NCBI RefSeq assembly: GCF_001642805.2
Contig: NZ_CP016948.1
Span: 1,550,001 to 1,614,000 of the forward strand
Direction of reading: 5' to 3'
DNA: 64,000 bases
Source of the DNA: Serratia surfactantfaciens
Lineage (GTDB): Bacteria > Pseudomonadota > Gammaproteobacteria > Enterobacterales > Enterobacteriaceae
Shown here: in pieces, positions 32,725 to 43,550 of the stretch
Position numbering within the stretch: the stretch's first letter is position 1
How the letters are laid out: every line of letters begins with the position of its first letter
Notes under the pieces: generated by a model
Databases searched by the model: none
What the model was told of the DNA's origin: nothing
The model's input: only the letters and a program-made list of their open reading frames with translations
Made by a program: the position numbers and the translations under genes

Positions 32725-32756
32725 AACCCGCGCGGCGCTTGCGCTGTGTGGGTTTT
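32725..32756 (+). promoter_or_regulatory. Hairpin between infC and rpmI, part of the L20 operator region
   Basis: AACCCGCGCGGCGC pairs imperfectly with GCGCTGTGTGGGTT around TT, followed by TTTATT. In E. coli ribosomal protein L20 binds structured RNA upstream of rpmI and stops translation of rpmI-rplT. This hairpin could be part of that structure or a partial terminator; the sequence alone cannot decide. Confidence 0.5.
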
Positions 32757-32782
32757 ATTCGCCCAACTGATTCGTTGTTTAA

Positions 32783-33004
<222 letters not shown>

Positions 33005-33030
33005 GCCATTTTTTTTTGAATTTAGAATAA

Positions 33031-33405
<375 letters not shown>

Positions 33406-33414
33406 GTCAGTAGA

Positions 33415-33438
33415 AGAGGGAGCTTGCTCCCTCTTTTA
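33415..33438 (+). terminator. Intrinsic terminator after rplT
   Basis: AGAGGGAGC (33415-33423) and GCTCCCTCT (33426-33434) with a TT loop and following TTT. Some read-through into pheM is usual in relatives. Confidence 0.85.
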
Positions 33439-33461
33439 ATCTTTGTTTTCAGCGACAAATA

Positions 33462-33490
33462 TTGACTTTCATTGGCCGCCGCTATATCAC
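33462..33490 (+). promoter_or_regulatory. pheM-pheST promoter candidate
   Basis: TTGACT (33462-33467, 5 of 6) and TATCAC (33485-33490, 4 of 6), spacer 17, lies 33 bases before the pheM ATG. Confidence 0.65.
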
Positions 33491-33522
33491 TGGTGGACAA
33501 TCATCGACAAGGTACCGCAATC

Positions 33523-33567
33523 ATGCACGCAGCTCTTTTTCGTTTCTTTTTTTACTTTAGCGCCTGA
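33523..33567 (+). CDS. pheM: Phe-rich leader peptide of pheST
   Basis: A 14-residue ORF reading [14 protein letters not shown], with five Phe, clearly the pheM leader (E. coli [14 protein letters not shown]). Ribosome stalling at the Phe codons when charged tRNA-Phe is scarce controls the attenuator that follows. Too short for ORF callers. Confidence 0.97.
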   Translation: [14 protein letters not shown]

Positions 33568-33571
33568 TTTC

Positions 33572-33640
33572 AGGAGGCTTTGCGCGTAAGAAAAGAAACG
33601 AAAAGTAGCGCCTAAGCCTCCCTCGTGGAGGCTTTTTTGT
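33572..33640 (+). terminator. pheST attenuator with antiterminator
   Basis: The terminator is GCCTCC (33616-33621) with GGAGGC (33627-33632) and six T. AGGAGGCTT at 33572-33580, right after the pheM stop, can pair with AAGCCTCC (33614-33621) instead, giving the antiterminator. This is the standard tRNA-Phe-sensing arrangement. Confidence 0.93.
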
Positions 33641-33797
33641 TTTTGGCCATCGTCCCGCCTTGCCAGGCGTTGCGGTGAGGGCGGCAGACGCAACGCGGGC
33701 CATGCGGCGCGCAGGCGAGCCGACCGGTCGGCAACGTATTGAAAAGTCTTTGAATAATGGTCAAAGGCGTGTTCGAATATAGATAACAATTACTTAG

Positions 33798-34811
<1,014 letters not shown>

Positions 34812-34825
34812 GGCGGGAATATCAC

Positions 34826-37213
34826 ATGAAATTCAGTGAACTCTGGTTGCGCGAGTGGGTAAACCCGGCCATCAGCAGCGAAGCATTATCCGATCAAATC
34901 ACCATGGCCGGCCTGGAAGTGGACGGTGTGGATCCGGTCGCCGGCGCGTTTAACGGCGTTGTGGTGGGTGAAGTGGTCGAGTGCGGCCAGCACCCGAACG
35001 CCGACAAACTGCGCGTCACTAAGGTCAACGTCGGCGGCGATCGCCTGTTGGACATCGTCTGCGGCGCGCCGAACTGCCGTACCGGCCTGAAAGTGGCGGT
35101 CGCCACCGTGGGCGCGGTGCTGCCGGGCGACTTCAAAATCAAGGCCGCCAAGCTGCGCGGCGAACCTTCGGAAGGCATGCTGTGCTCGTTCTCCGAGCTG
35201 GGCATTTCCGACGATCATGACGGCATTATCGAGCTGCCGCTGGATGCGCCAATCGGCACCGACATCCGTGACTATCTGCAGCTGAACGACAACACCATCG
35301 AAATCAGCGTCACGCCGAACCGCGCCGACTGTCTGGGCATCATCGGCGTCGCGCGCGATGTGGGCGTACTGAACCAGGTTGCGCTGACCGAGCCGGATAT
35401 GAGCCCGGTGGCTGCCACCATCGACGCCACGCTGCCGATCCGCGTTGACGCGCCGCAGGCGTGCCCGCGCTATCTGGGCCGCGTGGTGAAAGGTATCGAC
35501 GTCACCGCGCCAACCCCGCTGTGGATGCGTGAAAAACTGCGTCGCTGCGGCATCCGCTCTATCGATGCGGTGGTTGACGTCACCAACTATGTGCTGCTGG
35601 AGCTTGGCCAGCCGATGCACGCTTTCGATCTGAGCCGCATCGACGGCGGCATCGTGGTGCGCATGGCGGAAGAAGGGGAAACGCTGACGCTACTGGACGG
35701 CAGTGAAGCCAAACTGAACGCCGACACCTTAGTGATCGCCGATCATCAAAAAGCGTTGGCGATGGGTGGTATCTTCGGCGGCGAGCATTCCGGCGTTAAC
35801 GGGGAAACTCAGGACGTGCTGCTGGAATGCGCCTTCTTCAGCCCGCTGTCGATCACCGGCCGCGCGCGCCGTCACGGCCTGCACACCGACGCTTCTCACC
35901 GCTATGAGCGCGGTGTCGATCCGGCGCTGCAGTACAAAGCGATGGAGCGTGCCACGCGCCTGCTGCTCGATATTTGCGGCGGCCAGGCCGGCCCGATTAT
36001 CGACGTGACCCACGAGAACGCACTGCCGAAGCGCGCCACCATCACGCTGCGCCGCGAGAAACTGGATCGCCTGATCGGCCACGTGGTGCCGAGCGAGCAG
36101 GTCAGCGACATTCTGCGCCGCCTGGGTTGCCAGGTGACCGAGCAGGGCGACAGCTGGCAAGCGGTCGCGCCGAGCTGGCGTTTCGATATGGAGATCGAAG
36201 AAGATCTGGTGGAAGAAGTGGCGCGCGTTTACGGTTACGACAACATCCCGGATGTGCCGGTCCGCGCCGATCTGGTGATGACCCAGCATCGCGAAGCCGA
36301 TCTGACGCTGAAGCGCGTGAAGACCATGCTGGTCGATCACGGTTATCAGGAAGCGATCACCTACAGCTTCGTCGATCCGAAGGTGCAGGCGCTGTTGCAC
36401 CCGAATGAAGAAGCGCTGATCCTGCCAAGCCCGATTTCGGTAGAAATGTCGGCGATGCGTCTGTCGCTGTGGACCGGCCTGCTGTCTGCGGTGGTGTATA
36501 ACCAGAACCGCCAGCAGACGCGTCTGCGTCTGTTCGAAAGCGGCCTGCGCTTTGTGCCTGATAGTGCGGCAGATCTGGGTATCCGCCAGGACGTCATGCT
36601 GGCGGGGGTGATCGCCGGCCATACGCACGATGAACATTGGGATCTGGCGCGCAAGCCCGTCGACTTCTATGATTTAAAAGGGGATCTGGAGTCTGTCCTC
36701 GAACTGACCGGTAAATTATCCGAAATTCAGTTCCGGGCGGAAGCCAATCCGGCCCTGCATCCAGGGCAAAGTGCGGCGATTTATTTGCACGGCGAACGCG
36801 TAGGTTTCATCGGTGTGGTTCACCCGGAACTTGAACGTAAACTGGATCTTAACGGCCGCACCGTGGTGTTTGAACTGGAGTGGAACAAGCTTGCGAGCCG
36901 CGCTGTGCCTCAGGCGCGGGAGATTTCGCGCTTCCCGGCAAACCGCCGTGATATCGCCATTGTGGTGGCTGAAAACGTCCCCGCAGAAGATATTTTGGCC
37001 GAGTGTAAGAAAGTTGGCGCAAATCAGGTAGTTGGCGTAAACTTGTTTGACGTGTACCGTGGCAAGGGCGTGGCAGAAGGTGACAAGAGCCTGGCTATCA
37101 GTCTGGTATTGCAGGATACCGCTCGTACACTGGAAGAAGAGGAGATAGCCGCTACCGTTGCAAAATGCGTAGAGGCTCTAAAACAGCGATTCCAAGCATC
37201 CTTGAGGGATTGA
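34826..37213 (+). CDS. pheT: Phenylalanyl-tRNA synthetase beta subunit
   Basis: A 795-residue beta chain. N-terminal EMAP/OB-like tRNA-binding domain (about 40-150), B3/B4 editing domain (about 200-400, hydrolyses Tyr-tRNA-Phe), B5 (about 400-475), catalytic-like pseudo-class II core and C-terminal FDX-ACB anticodon domain (about 700-795, [17 protein letters not shown]). Ribosome site GGGA lies upstream. Directly followed by ihfA, 4 bases after the stop. Confidence 0.99.
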   Translation: MKFSELWLREWVNPAISSEALSDQITMAGLEVDGVDPVAGAFNGVVVGEVVECGQHPNADKLRVTKVNVGGDRLLDIVCGAPNCRTGLKVAVATVGAVLPGDFKIKAAKLRGEPSEGMLCSFSELGISDDHDGIIELPLDAPIGTDIRDYLQLNDNTIEISVTPNRADCLGIIGVARDVGVLNQVALTEPDMSPVAATIDATLPIRVDAPQACPRYLGRVVKGIDVTAPTPLWMREKLRRCGIRSIDAVVDVTNYVLLELGQPMHAFDLSRIDGGIVVRMAEEGETLTLLDGSEAKLNADTLVIADHQKALAMGGIFGGEHSGVNGETQDVLLECAFFSPLSITGRARRHGLHTDASHRYERGVDPALQYKAMERATRLLLDICGGQAGPIIDVTHENALPKRATITLRREKLDRLIGHVVPSEQVSDILRRLGCQVTEQGDSWQAVAPSWRFDMEIEEDLVEEVARVYGYDNIPDVPVRADLVMTQHREADLTLKRVKTMLVDHGYQEAITYSFVDPKVQALLHPNEEALILPSPISVEMSAMRLSLWTGLLSAVVYNQNRQQTRLRLFESGLRFVPDSAADLGIRQDVMLAGVIAGHTHDEHWDLARKPVDFYDLKGDLESVLELTGKLSEIQFRAEANPALHPGQSAAIYLHGERVGFIGVVHPELERKLDLNGRTVVFELEWNKLASRAVPQAREISRFPANRRDIAIVVAENVPAEDILAECKKVGANQVVGVNLFDVYRGKGVAEGDKSLAISLVLQDTARTLEEEEIAATVAKCVEALKQRFQASLRD

Positions 37214-37217
37214 ACCT

Positions 37218-37514
37218 ATGGCGCTTACTAAAGCTGAAATGTCAGAACACCTGTTTGAGAAGCTTGGGCTTAGCAAACGGGACGCCAAAGACCTGGTGGA
37301 ACTGTTCTTCGAAGAGGTCCGTCGGGCCCTTGAGAACGGTGAACAGGTAAAACTGTCGGGTTTTGGCAACTTTGATCTGCGTGACAAGAACCAACGTCCG
37401 GGGCGCAACCCGAAGACCGGCGAAGACATTCCGATTACGGCGCGCCGCGTGGTGACTTTCCGTCCGGGTCAGAAGCTGAAAAGCCGGGTAGAAAACGCCA
37501 GCCCGAAAGGGTGA
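37218..37514 (+). CDS. ihfA: Integration host factor subunit alpha
   Basis: A 98-residue IHF-alpha with the HU fold. The beta-arm signature is [24 protein letters not shown] (about 46-70) with the intercalating Pro in RPGRNP. It bends DNA sharply with IHF-beta, acting in nucleoid structure, transcription and phage integration. The ATG lies 4 bases after pheT and the arrangement matches E. coli pheST-ihfA. It is closed by a strong terminator. Confidence 0.99.
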   Translation: MALTKAEMSEHLFEKLGLSKRDAKDLVELFFEEVRRALENGEQVKLSGFGNFDLRDKNQRPGRNPKTGEDIPITARRVVTFRPGQKLKSRVENASPKG

Positions 37515-37527
37515 GTGACGTGACATC

Positions 37528-37560
37528 AAAAAAGGCCGCTTGCGCGGCCTTTTTCTTTTT
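37528..37560 (+). terminator. Strong terminator after ihfA
   Basis: AAAAAAGGCCGC - TTGC - GCGGCCTTTTT (about 37528-37554), then more T; A-rich on one side and T-rich on the other, so it can also work in reverse for the minus-strand lipoprotein gene. Confidence 0.95.
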
Positions 37561-37703
37561 TGGGGCAAAATTCAGTTTATTCCTAATCGAGCAGGTAGAG
37601 ATTAAATATATTTATTAAATCACTACGGCGAAAATTTATTTAATCTTAATTGCGGAATATTCTTATATCTTATTTTTCTTGGGTGGTAATTTTATTTCTC
37701 TCT

Positions 37704-37835
37704 TCAATAACGACCATAATAATGGCCAGGGCCATCGCCGCGGTGACCACCGCCCCAGTGTGGACCCCAGCAGCAGGCACTGAGGGTTGAGGCCAGGGCC
37801 ACCACGGCCAGCAGCATACCTATACGTTTAATCAT
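37704..37835 (-). CDS. 43-residue lipoprotein of unknown function
   Basis: Minus-strand small gene. Product: MIKRIGMLLAVVALASTLSAC then a 22-residue mature peptide rich in Gly, His and Tyr (CWGPHWGGGHRGDGPGHYYGRY). The lipobox is LSAC with Cys21. A strong ribosome site (GGAGG, 8 bases before the ATG on the minus strand) supports translation. The His/Gly/Trp-rich tail might bind metal or haem, which is only a guess. It lies between ihfA and a divergently oriented DUF2502 gene and is too short for common gene callers. No homologue recalled. Confidence 0.75.
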   Translation of the reverse strand: MIKRIGMLLAVVALASTLSACCWGPHWGGGHRGDGPGHYYGRY

Positions 37836-37880
37836 CCTATTATCCTCCGGTGGGAATCCACTTAATTATAATTGTCGCGC

Positions 37881-37911
37881 GGCTTAAGCGGCGTCAGTTA
37901 TTTGTTAAGCC
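37881..37911. promoter_or_regulatory. Inverted repeat between divergent small envelope genes
   Basis: GGCTTAA (37881-37887) and TTAAGCC (37905-37911) form a perfect 7-bp inverted repeat with a 17-base spacer. The same bases hold CTTAAG (37883-37888) and GTTAAG (37904-37909) as a direct repeat 21 bases apart, similar to PmrA half-sites though not at the normal 11-base spacing. It lies 46 bases upstream of the minus-strand lipoprotein ATG. Possible operator. Confidence 0.4.
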
Positions 37912-38067
37912 TTGTCAGCGACTATGATAATTAAAGGCGGTGGCAAACAGTGTAGGGATTGTGTAAGGCCGTCGAAAACGATCTGAAAATAGGCATCGGT
38001 GAGATAGTCGCTAAATAAACGCACTGATATAACCACTGCAGCAAGAAAAATAGAGTGAGAAGGCAAA

Positions 38068-38484
38068 ATGAAAAAGATCCTGTTGCTGGTGTGTTTCCCT
38101 CTGTTGCTGCCTTTGGCGGCGCAGGCCGATGTGTCCGTCGATATCAACGTACCGGGCGTTTCCCTGCATCTGGGGGATCAGGACCGCCGCGGTTACTACT
38201 GGGATGGCTACGACTGGCGTCCACCGCAATGGTGGCATGCGCATCAGGGGCGTGGCCTCGGCGAGCGCAATGCGCGTGGCTTGTACTGGGACGGCGGGCG
38301 TTGGCAACCTTCGCCACCGCGCGGGTATGAGCATCGCGAGCCGGCGCGCAGCGGCAATCCGTTCCACGGCGATCGCGATAATCGCGACCATGACCGGCGT
38401 CATGACGATCGCGGCGATCATAGTCGTGGCGATGACGGCCGCGGCCAGCCTTATCCGCAAGGCAACCCTGGCCCGCATCGTTAA
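38068..38484 (+). CDS. DUF2502 secreted protein (YpeC-like)
   Basis: A 138-residue periplasmic protein. The signal peptide is MKKILLLVCFPLLLPLAAQA with cleavage before DVSVDINVPG. The next part (VSLHLGDQDRRGYYWDGYDWRPPQWW) is the DUF2502 domain, followed by RGLYWDGGRWQP. The C-terminal 55 residues are extremely rich in Arg, Asp and His (GDRDNRDHDRRHDDRGDH), probably disordered and able to bind metal or polyanions. The E. coli relatives are YpeC and similar proteins with unclear roles, some under envelope or acid stress. Ribosome site AGAAGG. Confidence 0.85.
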   Translation: MKKILLLVCFPLLLPLAAQADVSVDINVPGVSLHLGDQDRRGYYWDGYDWRPPQWWHAHQGRGLGERNARGLYWDGGRWQPSPPRGYEHREPARSGNPFHGDRDNRDHDRRHDDRGDHSRGDDGRGQPYPQGNPGPHR

Positions 38485-38569
38485 CCCCTGAGTTTATCGG
38501 CGGCTGGTTTTGCCATCATCGTTGCGATGACGGGCAGGGCCAGCCGCTGCTTTCCTGCGCCATCGCCAA

Positions 38570-38588
38570 CGCAAGGCTTCCCCTTGCG
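38570..38588. other. Hairpin between the DUF2502 gene and btuC
   Basis: CGCAAGG (38570-38576) and CCTTGCG (38582-38588), loop CTTCC. No T-run. Might aid rho-dependent termination or mRNA protection. I looked for a cobalamin riboswitch here and saw none. Confidence 0.4.
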
Positions 38589-38663
38589 GCGTTAACCCCC
38601 TAATATTCGATTCAGACGTCAATTATCCGGCCACCATAGCGGCCGGCAGGGAACCGCCGCGCC

Positions 38664-39671
38664 ATGCCAACCAGCCGTACCTTCACCTTACTGTTGCAAC
38701 ACCAACGTTACCGCGACAAACGCCAGGTCATGCTGTTGGCGTTGGGCGTGGCGGTGGCGTTGTTGTTCAGCCTGTGCGCCGGGGATCAATGGATATGGCC
38801 GTCGGCGTGGTTCAGCGATCGGGCGCAGCTGTTTGTCTGGCAACTGCGTTTGCCGCGCGCGCTGGCGGTGATGCTGGTTGGCGCCGCCCTGGCGGTAGCG
38901 GGTGCGGTGATGCAGGCGCTGTTTGAAAACCCACTGGCGGAACCAGGCCTGCTGGGCGTGGCGAACGGCGCCGGCGTAGCGCTGGTGCTGACGGTATTGT
39001 TGGGCCACGGTCTGCTGCCGGTGGCGCTGATGAGCGCCGCCGCGATAGCCGGCGCGCTGGTGATGACTTTCTTGCTGCTGTGGTTTGCTCGCCGGCGGCG
39101 CCTGACCAATGCGCGGCTGTTGCTGGTTGGCGTAGCGCTGGGCATCGTGTGCAGCGCGCTGATGACCTGGGCGGTCTATTTCAGCACCAGCCTCGATCTG
39201 CGGCAGCTGATGTACTGGATGATGGGCGGTTTCGGCGGTGTCGACTGGCGTCAAAAGTGGCTGGTGCTGGCGTTGTTGCCGGTGCTGCTGTGGCTGTGCG
39301 GCCAGGGCCGAGCGCTCAATCTGATGGCGCTGGGCGAAGTGCAGGCGCGGCAGCTCGGGCTGTCGCTGCATGTGTGGCGCAATCTGCTGGTGCTGGCGAT
39401 CGGCTGGCTGGTCGGTGTCAGCGTGGCGCTTGCCGGCGTGATCGGCTTCGTCGGGCTGGTGATCCCGCATATTCTGCGGCTCACCGGCCTGACCGACCAA
39501 CGCTATCTGCTGCCGGCCTGTGCGCTGGCGGGAGCCGGCGTATTGCTGGTGGCCGATGTGATCGCCCGCGTTGCGCTACTGGCGGCCGAATTGCCGATCG
39601 GCGTGGTGACCGCCACGCTGGGGGCGCCGCTATTTATCTGGTTACTGACCCGGGCAAAAGGCGTAAGGTAG
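38664..39671 (+). CDS. btuC: Vitamin B12 ABC transporter permease BtuC
   Basis: A 335-residue FecCD-type permease with about ten transmembrane helices; typical stretches are [42 protein letters not shown] and [16 protein letters not shown]. It moves cobalamin delivered by BtuF into the cytoplasm, powered by BtuD. Synteny ihfA-btuC-btuE-btuD is as in E. coli. No B12 riboswitch precedes it, consistent with E. coli, where control lies at btuB. Confidence 0.97.
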   Translation: MPTSRTFTLLLQHQRYRDKRQVMLLALGVAVALLFSLCAGDQWIWPSAWFSDRAQLFVWQLRLPRALAVMLVGAALAVAGAVMQALFENPLAEPGLLGVANGAGVALVLTVLLGHGLLPVALMSAAAIAGALVMTFLLLWFARRRRLTNARLLLVGVALGIVCSALMTWAVYFSTSLDLRQLMYWMMGGFGGVDWRQKWLVLALLPVLLWLCGQGRALNLMALGEVQARQLGLSLHVWRNLLVLAIGWLVGVSVALAGVIGFVGLVIPHILRLTGLTDQRYLLPACALAGAGVLLVADVIARVALLAAELPIGVVTATLGAPLFIWLLTRAKGVR

Positions 39672-39714
39672 TTTTCTTCATTCACCTGCGATTAAAACTA
39701 AAGGATGACAACCG

Positions 39715-40266
39715 ATGAGCAAGCCAATCTACAACCTGCCGTTACAAACCATCGAAAATCAGGCCACCACGTTGGGCGCCTATCAGGGCAAGGTGCTGCT
39801 GGTGGTCAATGTGGCCTCGGAGTGCGGCCTGACCAAGCAGTACGAAGGGCTGGAAGCGCTGTACGAAACCTATCGCGATCGGGGCCTGGAAGTGCTGGGG
39901 TTCCCGTCCAATGAATTCCTGGGCCAGGAGCCGGGCAGCAACGAAGAGATCCTGGCGTTTTGCCGTGGCACCTTCGGCGTGCAATTCCCGATGTTTGCCA
40001 AGATTGAGGTGAACGGCGACCAGCGCCATCCGCTGTATCAGGCGCTGATTGCCGCGCAGCCGGAGGCCACCGCCCCAGAGGGCAGCGAATTCCTGGCGCG
40101 GATGACCAGCAAAGGCCGCGCGCCGAAGCAAGCCGGCGATATTCTGTGGAACTTCGAGAAATTCCTCGTCGCGCGCGACGGTACGGTGATCCAGCGCTTC
40201 TCGCCTGACACTACGCCGGAAGATCCGGCGCTGGTGGCGGCGGTGAAACAAGCGCTGGCGGGATAA
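39715..40266 (+). CDS. btuE: Glutathione peroxidase BtuE
   Basis: A 183-residue peroxidase of the GPx fold, thioredoxin- or glutathione-linked, that reduces hydroperoxides. The peroxidatic Cys is C37 in VASECGLT (a Cys codon, not Sec), the Gln is in GFPSNEFLGQEPG and the Trp in ILWNFEKFL. Despite its name it is not needed for B12 transport. It sits between btuC and btuD, as in E. coli. A second GPx lies at 59714. Confidence 0.97.
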   Translation: MSKPIYNLPLQTIENQATTLGAYQGKVLLVVNVASECGLTKQYEGLEALYETYRDRGLEVLGFPSNEFLGQEPGSNEEILAFCRGTFGVQFPMFAKIEVNGDQRHPLYQALIAAQPEATAPEGSEFLARMTSKGRAPKQAGDILWNFEKFLVARDGTVIQRFSPDTTPEDPALVAAVKQALAG

Positions 40267-40271
40267 GACGG

Positions 40272-41027
40272 ATGCTGCAGCTCGTTGAGGTTGGCGTGGC
40301 GGGGCGCCTGGCGCCTTTTTCGGCACAGATTGACGGCGGGTTGCAGGTCCATCTGATCGGCCCGAACGGCGCGGGGAAGAGCACCCTGTTGGCGCGGGTG
40401 GCGGGCATGTTGCCGGGGCTGGGCGAGGTCCGCCTGAACGAACGCGCGCTGTCCGATTATTCGGGGAGCGAACTGGCATGCCGGCGCGGTTACCTCAGCC
40501 AGCAACAGCCGCCGGTGTCGCTGATGCCGGTATTTCAGTATTTGGCGTTGCATCGGCCCGCGGCAGCGCCGCAAACTGATGTGGAGCACGCCATCCTCTA
40601 TCTGTGCCAGCGCCTGAAGCTGGCGGATAAGCTGTCGCGCATGCTGACGCAGCTTTCTGGCGGCGAATGGCAGCGGGTGCGGCTGGCGGCGGTGCTGTTG
40701 CAGGTGTGGCCCAGCGTCAATCCGCACAGTCGGCTGTTGCTGTTGGATGAACCGACCAACAGCCTGGACGTGGCGCAGAAAGTTGCGCTGGATCGCCTGC
40801 TGCGGGAGTTTTGCCAGAGCGGGCGCAGCGCTCTGGTGTGCGCGCACGATCTGAATCATACCTTGCAGCAAGCCGATCGGGTTTGGTTGCTGCACGCCGG
40901 GCGGCTGGTGGCGCAGGGCGTGACGCGTGAGGTGATGGCGCCCGCACTGCTGTCGCAGATCTACGAAGTGGATTTCCACCTGCAATGGGTGGGAGAACAG
41001 CGTTGGATCATGACCAAAACGGCTTAG
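40272..41027 (+). CDS. btuD: Vitamin B12 ABC transporter ATPase BtuD
   Basis: A 251-residue ATPase. Walker [10 protein letters not shown] (near residue 36), signature LSGGEWQRV (near 130) and Walker B LLLLDEPTNSLD (near 157), H-loop at VCAHDLNHT. It drives BtuC. Starts 5 bases after btuE. In E. coli nlpC follows directly; here the arn operon has been placed between. Confidence 0.97.
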   Translation: MLQLVEVGVAGRLAPFSAQIDGGLQVHLIGPNGAGKSTLLARVAGMLPGLGEVRLNERALSDYSGSELACRRGYLSQQQPPVSLMPVFQYLALHRPAAAPQTDVEHAILYLCQRLKLADKLSRMLTQLSGGEWQRVRLAAVLLQVWPSVNPHSRLLLLDEPTNSLDVAQKVALDRLLREFCQSGRSALVCAHDLNHTLQQADRVWLLHAGRLVAQGVTREVMAPALLSQIYEVDFHLQWVGEQRWIMTKTA

Positions 41028-41291
41028 ATTTCTCCGCCAGCGTTCCACAACATAAACGAAAACTAAACATAGTGAATATAAATAGCGGGGTAAGCATTGA
41101 CCAATATTGTGCTGCCTCTCATTTTCTCGTCGATTTTCTTGAAAAACGTCGATGACGTGCTACGCTTGATTCGGCAAAAATAAAATAAGTAAATAATTAT
41201 TTAAAAACATAATAAATTGATTTTAATAATGATTTTAAATTGATGATGGCGACACCCACCAATCAGTTAACCCACTGATGACAAGTCTCGT

Positions 41292-41308
41292 CTTAAGGTT
41301 TAGTTAAG
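41292..41308 (+). promoter_or_regulatory. PmrA (BasR) box upstream of arnB
   Basis: CTTAAG-GTTTA-GTTAAG: two half-sites with the correct 5-base spacer, fitting the PmrA consensus (C/T)TTAAG-N5-(C/T)TTAAG except for one G. A -10 like TACATT at 41319-41324 follows at a distance suitable for an activator covering the -35. GGTTTA (41297-41302) within the site could be a half PhoP box. This suggests PmrAB control of arn by iron, low pH or antimicrobial peptides. The rest of the 400-base gap 41028-41428 is AT-rich, with no ORF. Confidence 0.75.
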
Positions 41309-41357
41309 CTTGCGGCCTTACATTGGCAGTTAATCCACGGAAACGATTCTTCTCTGG

Positions 41358-41377
41358 CGTTTAATATTCGTTAAACG
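41358..41377. promoter_or_regulatory. Perfect inverted repeat in the arn leader
   Basis: CGTTTAA-TATTCG-TTAAACG (7-bp arms), about 50 bases downstream of the PmrA box and 50 bases before arnB. No known factor is recognised. It could be a regulator site or an mRNA hairpin. Confidence 0.45.
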
Positions 41378-41428
41378 AAAGGGATTTACAGTGTCATCAA
41401 AAGCAGTTCGATACGTTTGGGGTTAACT

Positions 41429-42583
41429 ATGGATCAATTTTTGCCTTTCTCTCGCCCGGCCATTGGCGATGAAGAAATCGCCGCGGTAGAGAAAGTGTTG
41501 CGTTCAGGTTGGATCACCACCGGGCCGCAAAACCAGCAATTGGAAAGCGACTTCTGTTCCACCTTCGGTTGTAAGCACGCCATCGCCGTCAGTTCCGCCA
41601 CCGCGGGCATGCACATCACGCTGATGGCGCTGGGCATCGGTCCCGGCGACGAAGTCATCACCCCCTCGCAAACCTGGGTTTCCACCCTCAACATGATCGA
41701 GCTGCTGGGCGCCACGCCGGTGATGATCGACGTTGACCGTGATACGCTGATGGTCAGCGCCGCCGATGTCGAGGCCGCCATCACCCCGAAAACCAAAGCG
41801 ATCGTTCCGGTGCATTACGCCGGGGCTCCCCTGCAGATGGACGCGCTGCGCGCCGTGGCCGAACGCCACCGTCTGCCGTTGATCGAAGACGCCGCTCACG
41901 CGGTCGGTACGCGTTACAACGGCGAATGGGTCGGCGCACGCGGCACGGCGATTTTCTCGTTCCACGCGATTAAAAACGTGACCTGCGCCGAAGGCGGCCT
42001 GATCGCCACCGACGACGATGCGCTGGCGGATCGCCTGCGTTGCCTGAAATTCCACGGTCTGGCCGTCGATGCCTTCGACCGCCAACAGCTCGGCCGCAAA
42101 CCGCAGGCCGAAGTGGTGGAGCCGGGTTACAAATACAACCTGTCCGACATTCACGCGGCGATCGCCGTGGTGCAACTGTCGCGCTTCGCTGAGCTGAACG
42201 CGCGACGTAAAGCGCTGGCGCAGCGCTACCTGAAGGCGCTGGAAGGTTCGCCGTTCCAACCGTTGGGCGTGCCGGATTACCCGCATGAACACGCCTGGCA
42301 CCTGTTTATGGTCCGCGTCGATCCAGAACGCTGCGGCATCGATCGCGACCAGCTGATGGAGCGCCTGAAGGAGGTTGGCGTCGGCACCGGGCTGCATTTC
42401 CGCGCCGCCCATACCCAGAAATTCTACCGTGAGCGTTATCCGCAGCTTTCTTTGCCGAACACCGAATGGAACTCGGCGCGGCTGTGCACCTTACCGCTAT
42501 TCCCTGATATGACCGACGCCGATGTCGATCGCGTGGTCAATGCCTTGTCTTCTGTTGTGGAGTCTTTACGTGTCTCGCGTTGA
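41429..42583 (+). CDS. arnB: UDP-Ara4O aminotransferase ArnB
   Basis: A 384-residue PLP-dependent aminotransferase that makes UDP-L-Ara4N from UDP-Ara4O using glutamate. Marks: the sugar-aminotransferase core [22 protein letters not shown], and the PLP lysine in [14 protein letters not shown] (about residue 184). The N-terminus [13 protein letters not shown] aligns with E. coli ArnB. The frame is open from a TTG at 41417, but the ATG at 41429 fits the family. First gene of the seven-gene arn operon; it overlaps arnC by 14 bases. Confidence 0.97.
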   Translation: MDQFLPFSRPAIGDEEIAAVEKVLRSGWITTGPQNQQLESDFCSTFGCKHAIAVSSATAGMHITLMALGIGPGDEVITPSQTWVSTLNMIELLGATPVMIDVDRDTLMVSAADVEAAITPKTKAIVPVHYAGAPLQMDALRAVAERHRLPLIEDAAHAVGTRYNGEWVGARGTAIFSFHAIKNVTCAEGGLIATDDDALADRLRCLKFHGLAVDAFDRQQLGRKPQAEVVEPGYKYNLSDIHAAIAVVQLSRFAELNARRKALAQRYLKALEGSPFQPLGVPDYPHEHAWHLFMVRVDPERCGIDRDQLMERLKEVGVGTGLHFRAAHTQKFYRERYPQLSLPNTEWNSARLCTLPLFPDMTDADVDRVVNALSSVVESLRVSR

Positions 42584-43550
42584 ACCGATTAAAAAAGTGT
42601 CGATAGTCATCCCGGTATACAACGAGCAGGAAAGTTTGCCGGCGTTGCTGGAGCGTACTACCGCCGCCTGTAAGCAGTTGTCTCAGCCTTATGAAATCAT
42701 CCTCGTCGACGATGGCAGCAGCGACAACTCCGCTGACATGCTGACCGCAGCGGCGGAAAAGCCGGACAGCCACGTGATCGCCGTCCTGCTGAACCGCAAC
42801 TATGGCCAGCACTCGGCCATTATGGCCGGTTTCAACCAGGTGACCGGCGATCTGGTGATTACGCTGGACGCCGATCTGCAGAACCCGCCGGAAGAGATCC
42901 CGCGCTTGGTCAGCGTGGCGGAAGAGGGCTATGACGTAGTGGGCACCGTGCGCGCCAACCGTCAGGACTCCTGGTTCCGCAAAAGCGCCTCGCGGGTGAT
43001 CAACATGATGATTCAACGCGCCACCGGCAAGTCGATGGGGGACTACGGCTGCATGCTGCGCGCCTATCGTCGTCATATCGTGGAGGCGATGCTGCACTGT
43101 CATGAACGCAGCACCTTCATCCCTATTCTGGCGAACACCTTCGCCCGTCGCACCACCGAAATCGAAGTGCGCCACGCCGAGCGCGAGTTTGGCGATTCCA
43201 AATACAGCCTGATGAAGCTGATCAACCTGATGTACGACCTGATCACCTGCCTGACCACCACGCCGCTGCGTTTGCTCAGCGTGGTCGGCAGCATCGTGGC
43301 GCTGTCCGGTTTCGTGCTGGCGCTGGTGCTGATTGCGCTGCGTCTGCTGCTGGGTCCTGAATGGGCCGCCGGCGGCGTGTTCACCCTCTTCGCCGTCCTG
43401 TTCACCTTTATCGGCGCCCAGTTTGTTGGCATGGGGCTACTGGGTGAATACATCGGCCGCATCTATACCGACGTGCGCGCACGTCCTCGCTATTTTGTTC
43501 AGAAAGTGGTCGGCGTACAGCAAGACCACAATACTCAGGAAGAAGAATGA
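42570..43550 (+). CDS. arnC: Undecaprenyl-phosphate Ara4FN transferase ArnC
   Basis: A 326-residue GT2 glycosyltransferase that moves 4-formamido-L-arabinose to undecaprenyl phosphate. Start GTG at 42570 with GGAG 7 bases upstream gives [19 protein letters not shown], the family start; ATGs further up would extend into the arnB end. Catalytic motif [12 protein letters not shown] (DxD) near residue 100, [11 protein letters not shown], then two C-terminal transmembrane helices (about 235-260 and 270-300). The stop overlaps arnA by 4 bases. Confidence 0.97.
   Translation: MSRVEPIKKVSIVIPVYNEQESLPALLERTTAACKQLSQPYEIILVDDGSSDNSADMLTAAAEKPDSHVIAVLLNRNYGQHSAIMAGFNQVTGDLVITLDADLQNPPEEIPRLVSVAEEGYDVVGTVRANRQDSWFRKSASRVINMMIQRATGKSMGDYGCMLRAYRRHIVEAMLHCHERSTFIPILANTFARRTTEIEVRHAEREFGDSKYSLMKLINLMYDLITCLTTTPLRLLSVVGSIVALSGFVLALVLIALRLLLGPEWAAGGVFTLFAVLFTFIGAQFVGMGLLGEYIGRIYTDVRARPRYFVQKVVGVQQDHNTQEEE

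Noticed and set aside
38485..38663. Cobalamin riboswitch before btuC
   Set aside because: No B12-box-like conserved stretch was seen, only one small hairpin; E. coli btuC has none either.
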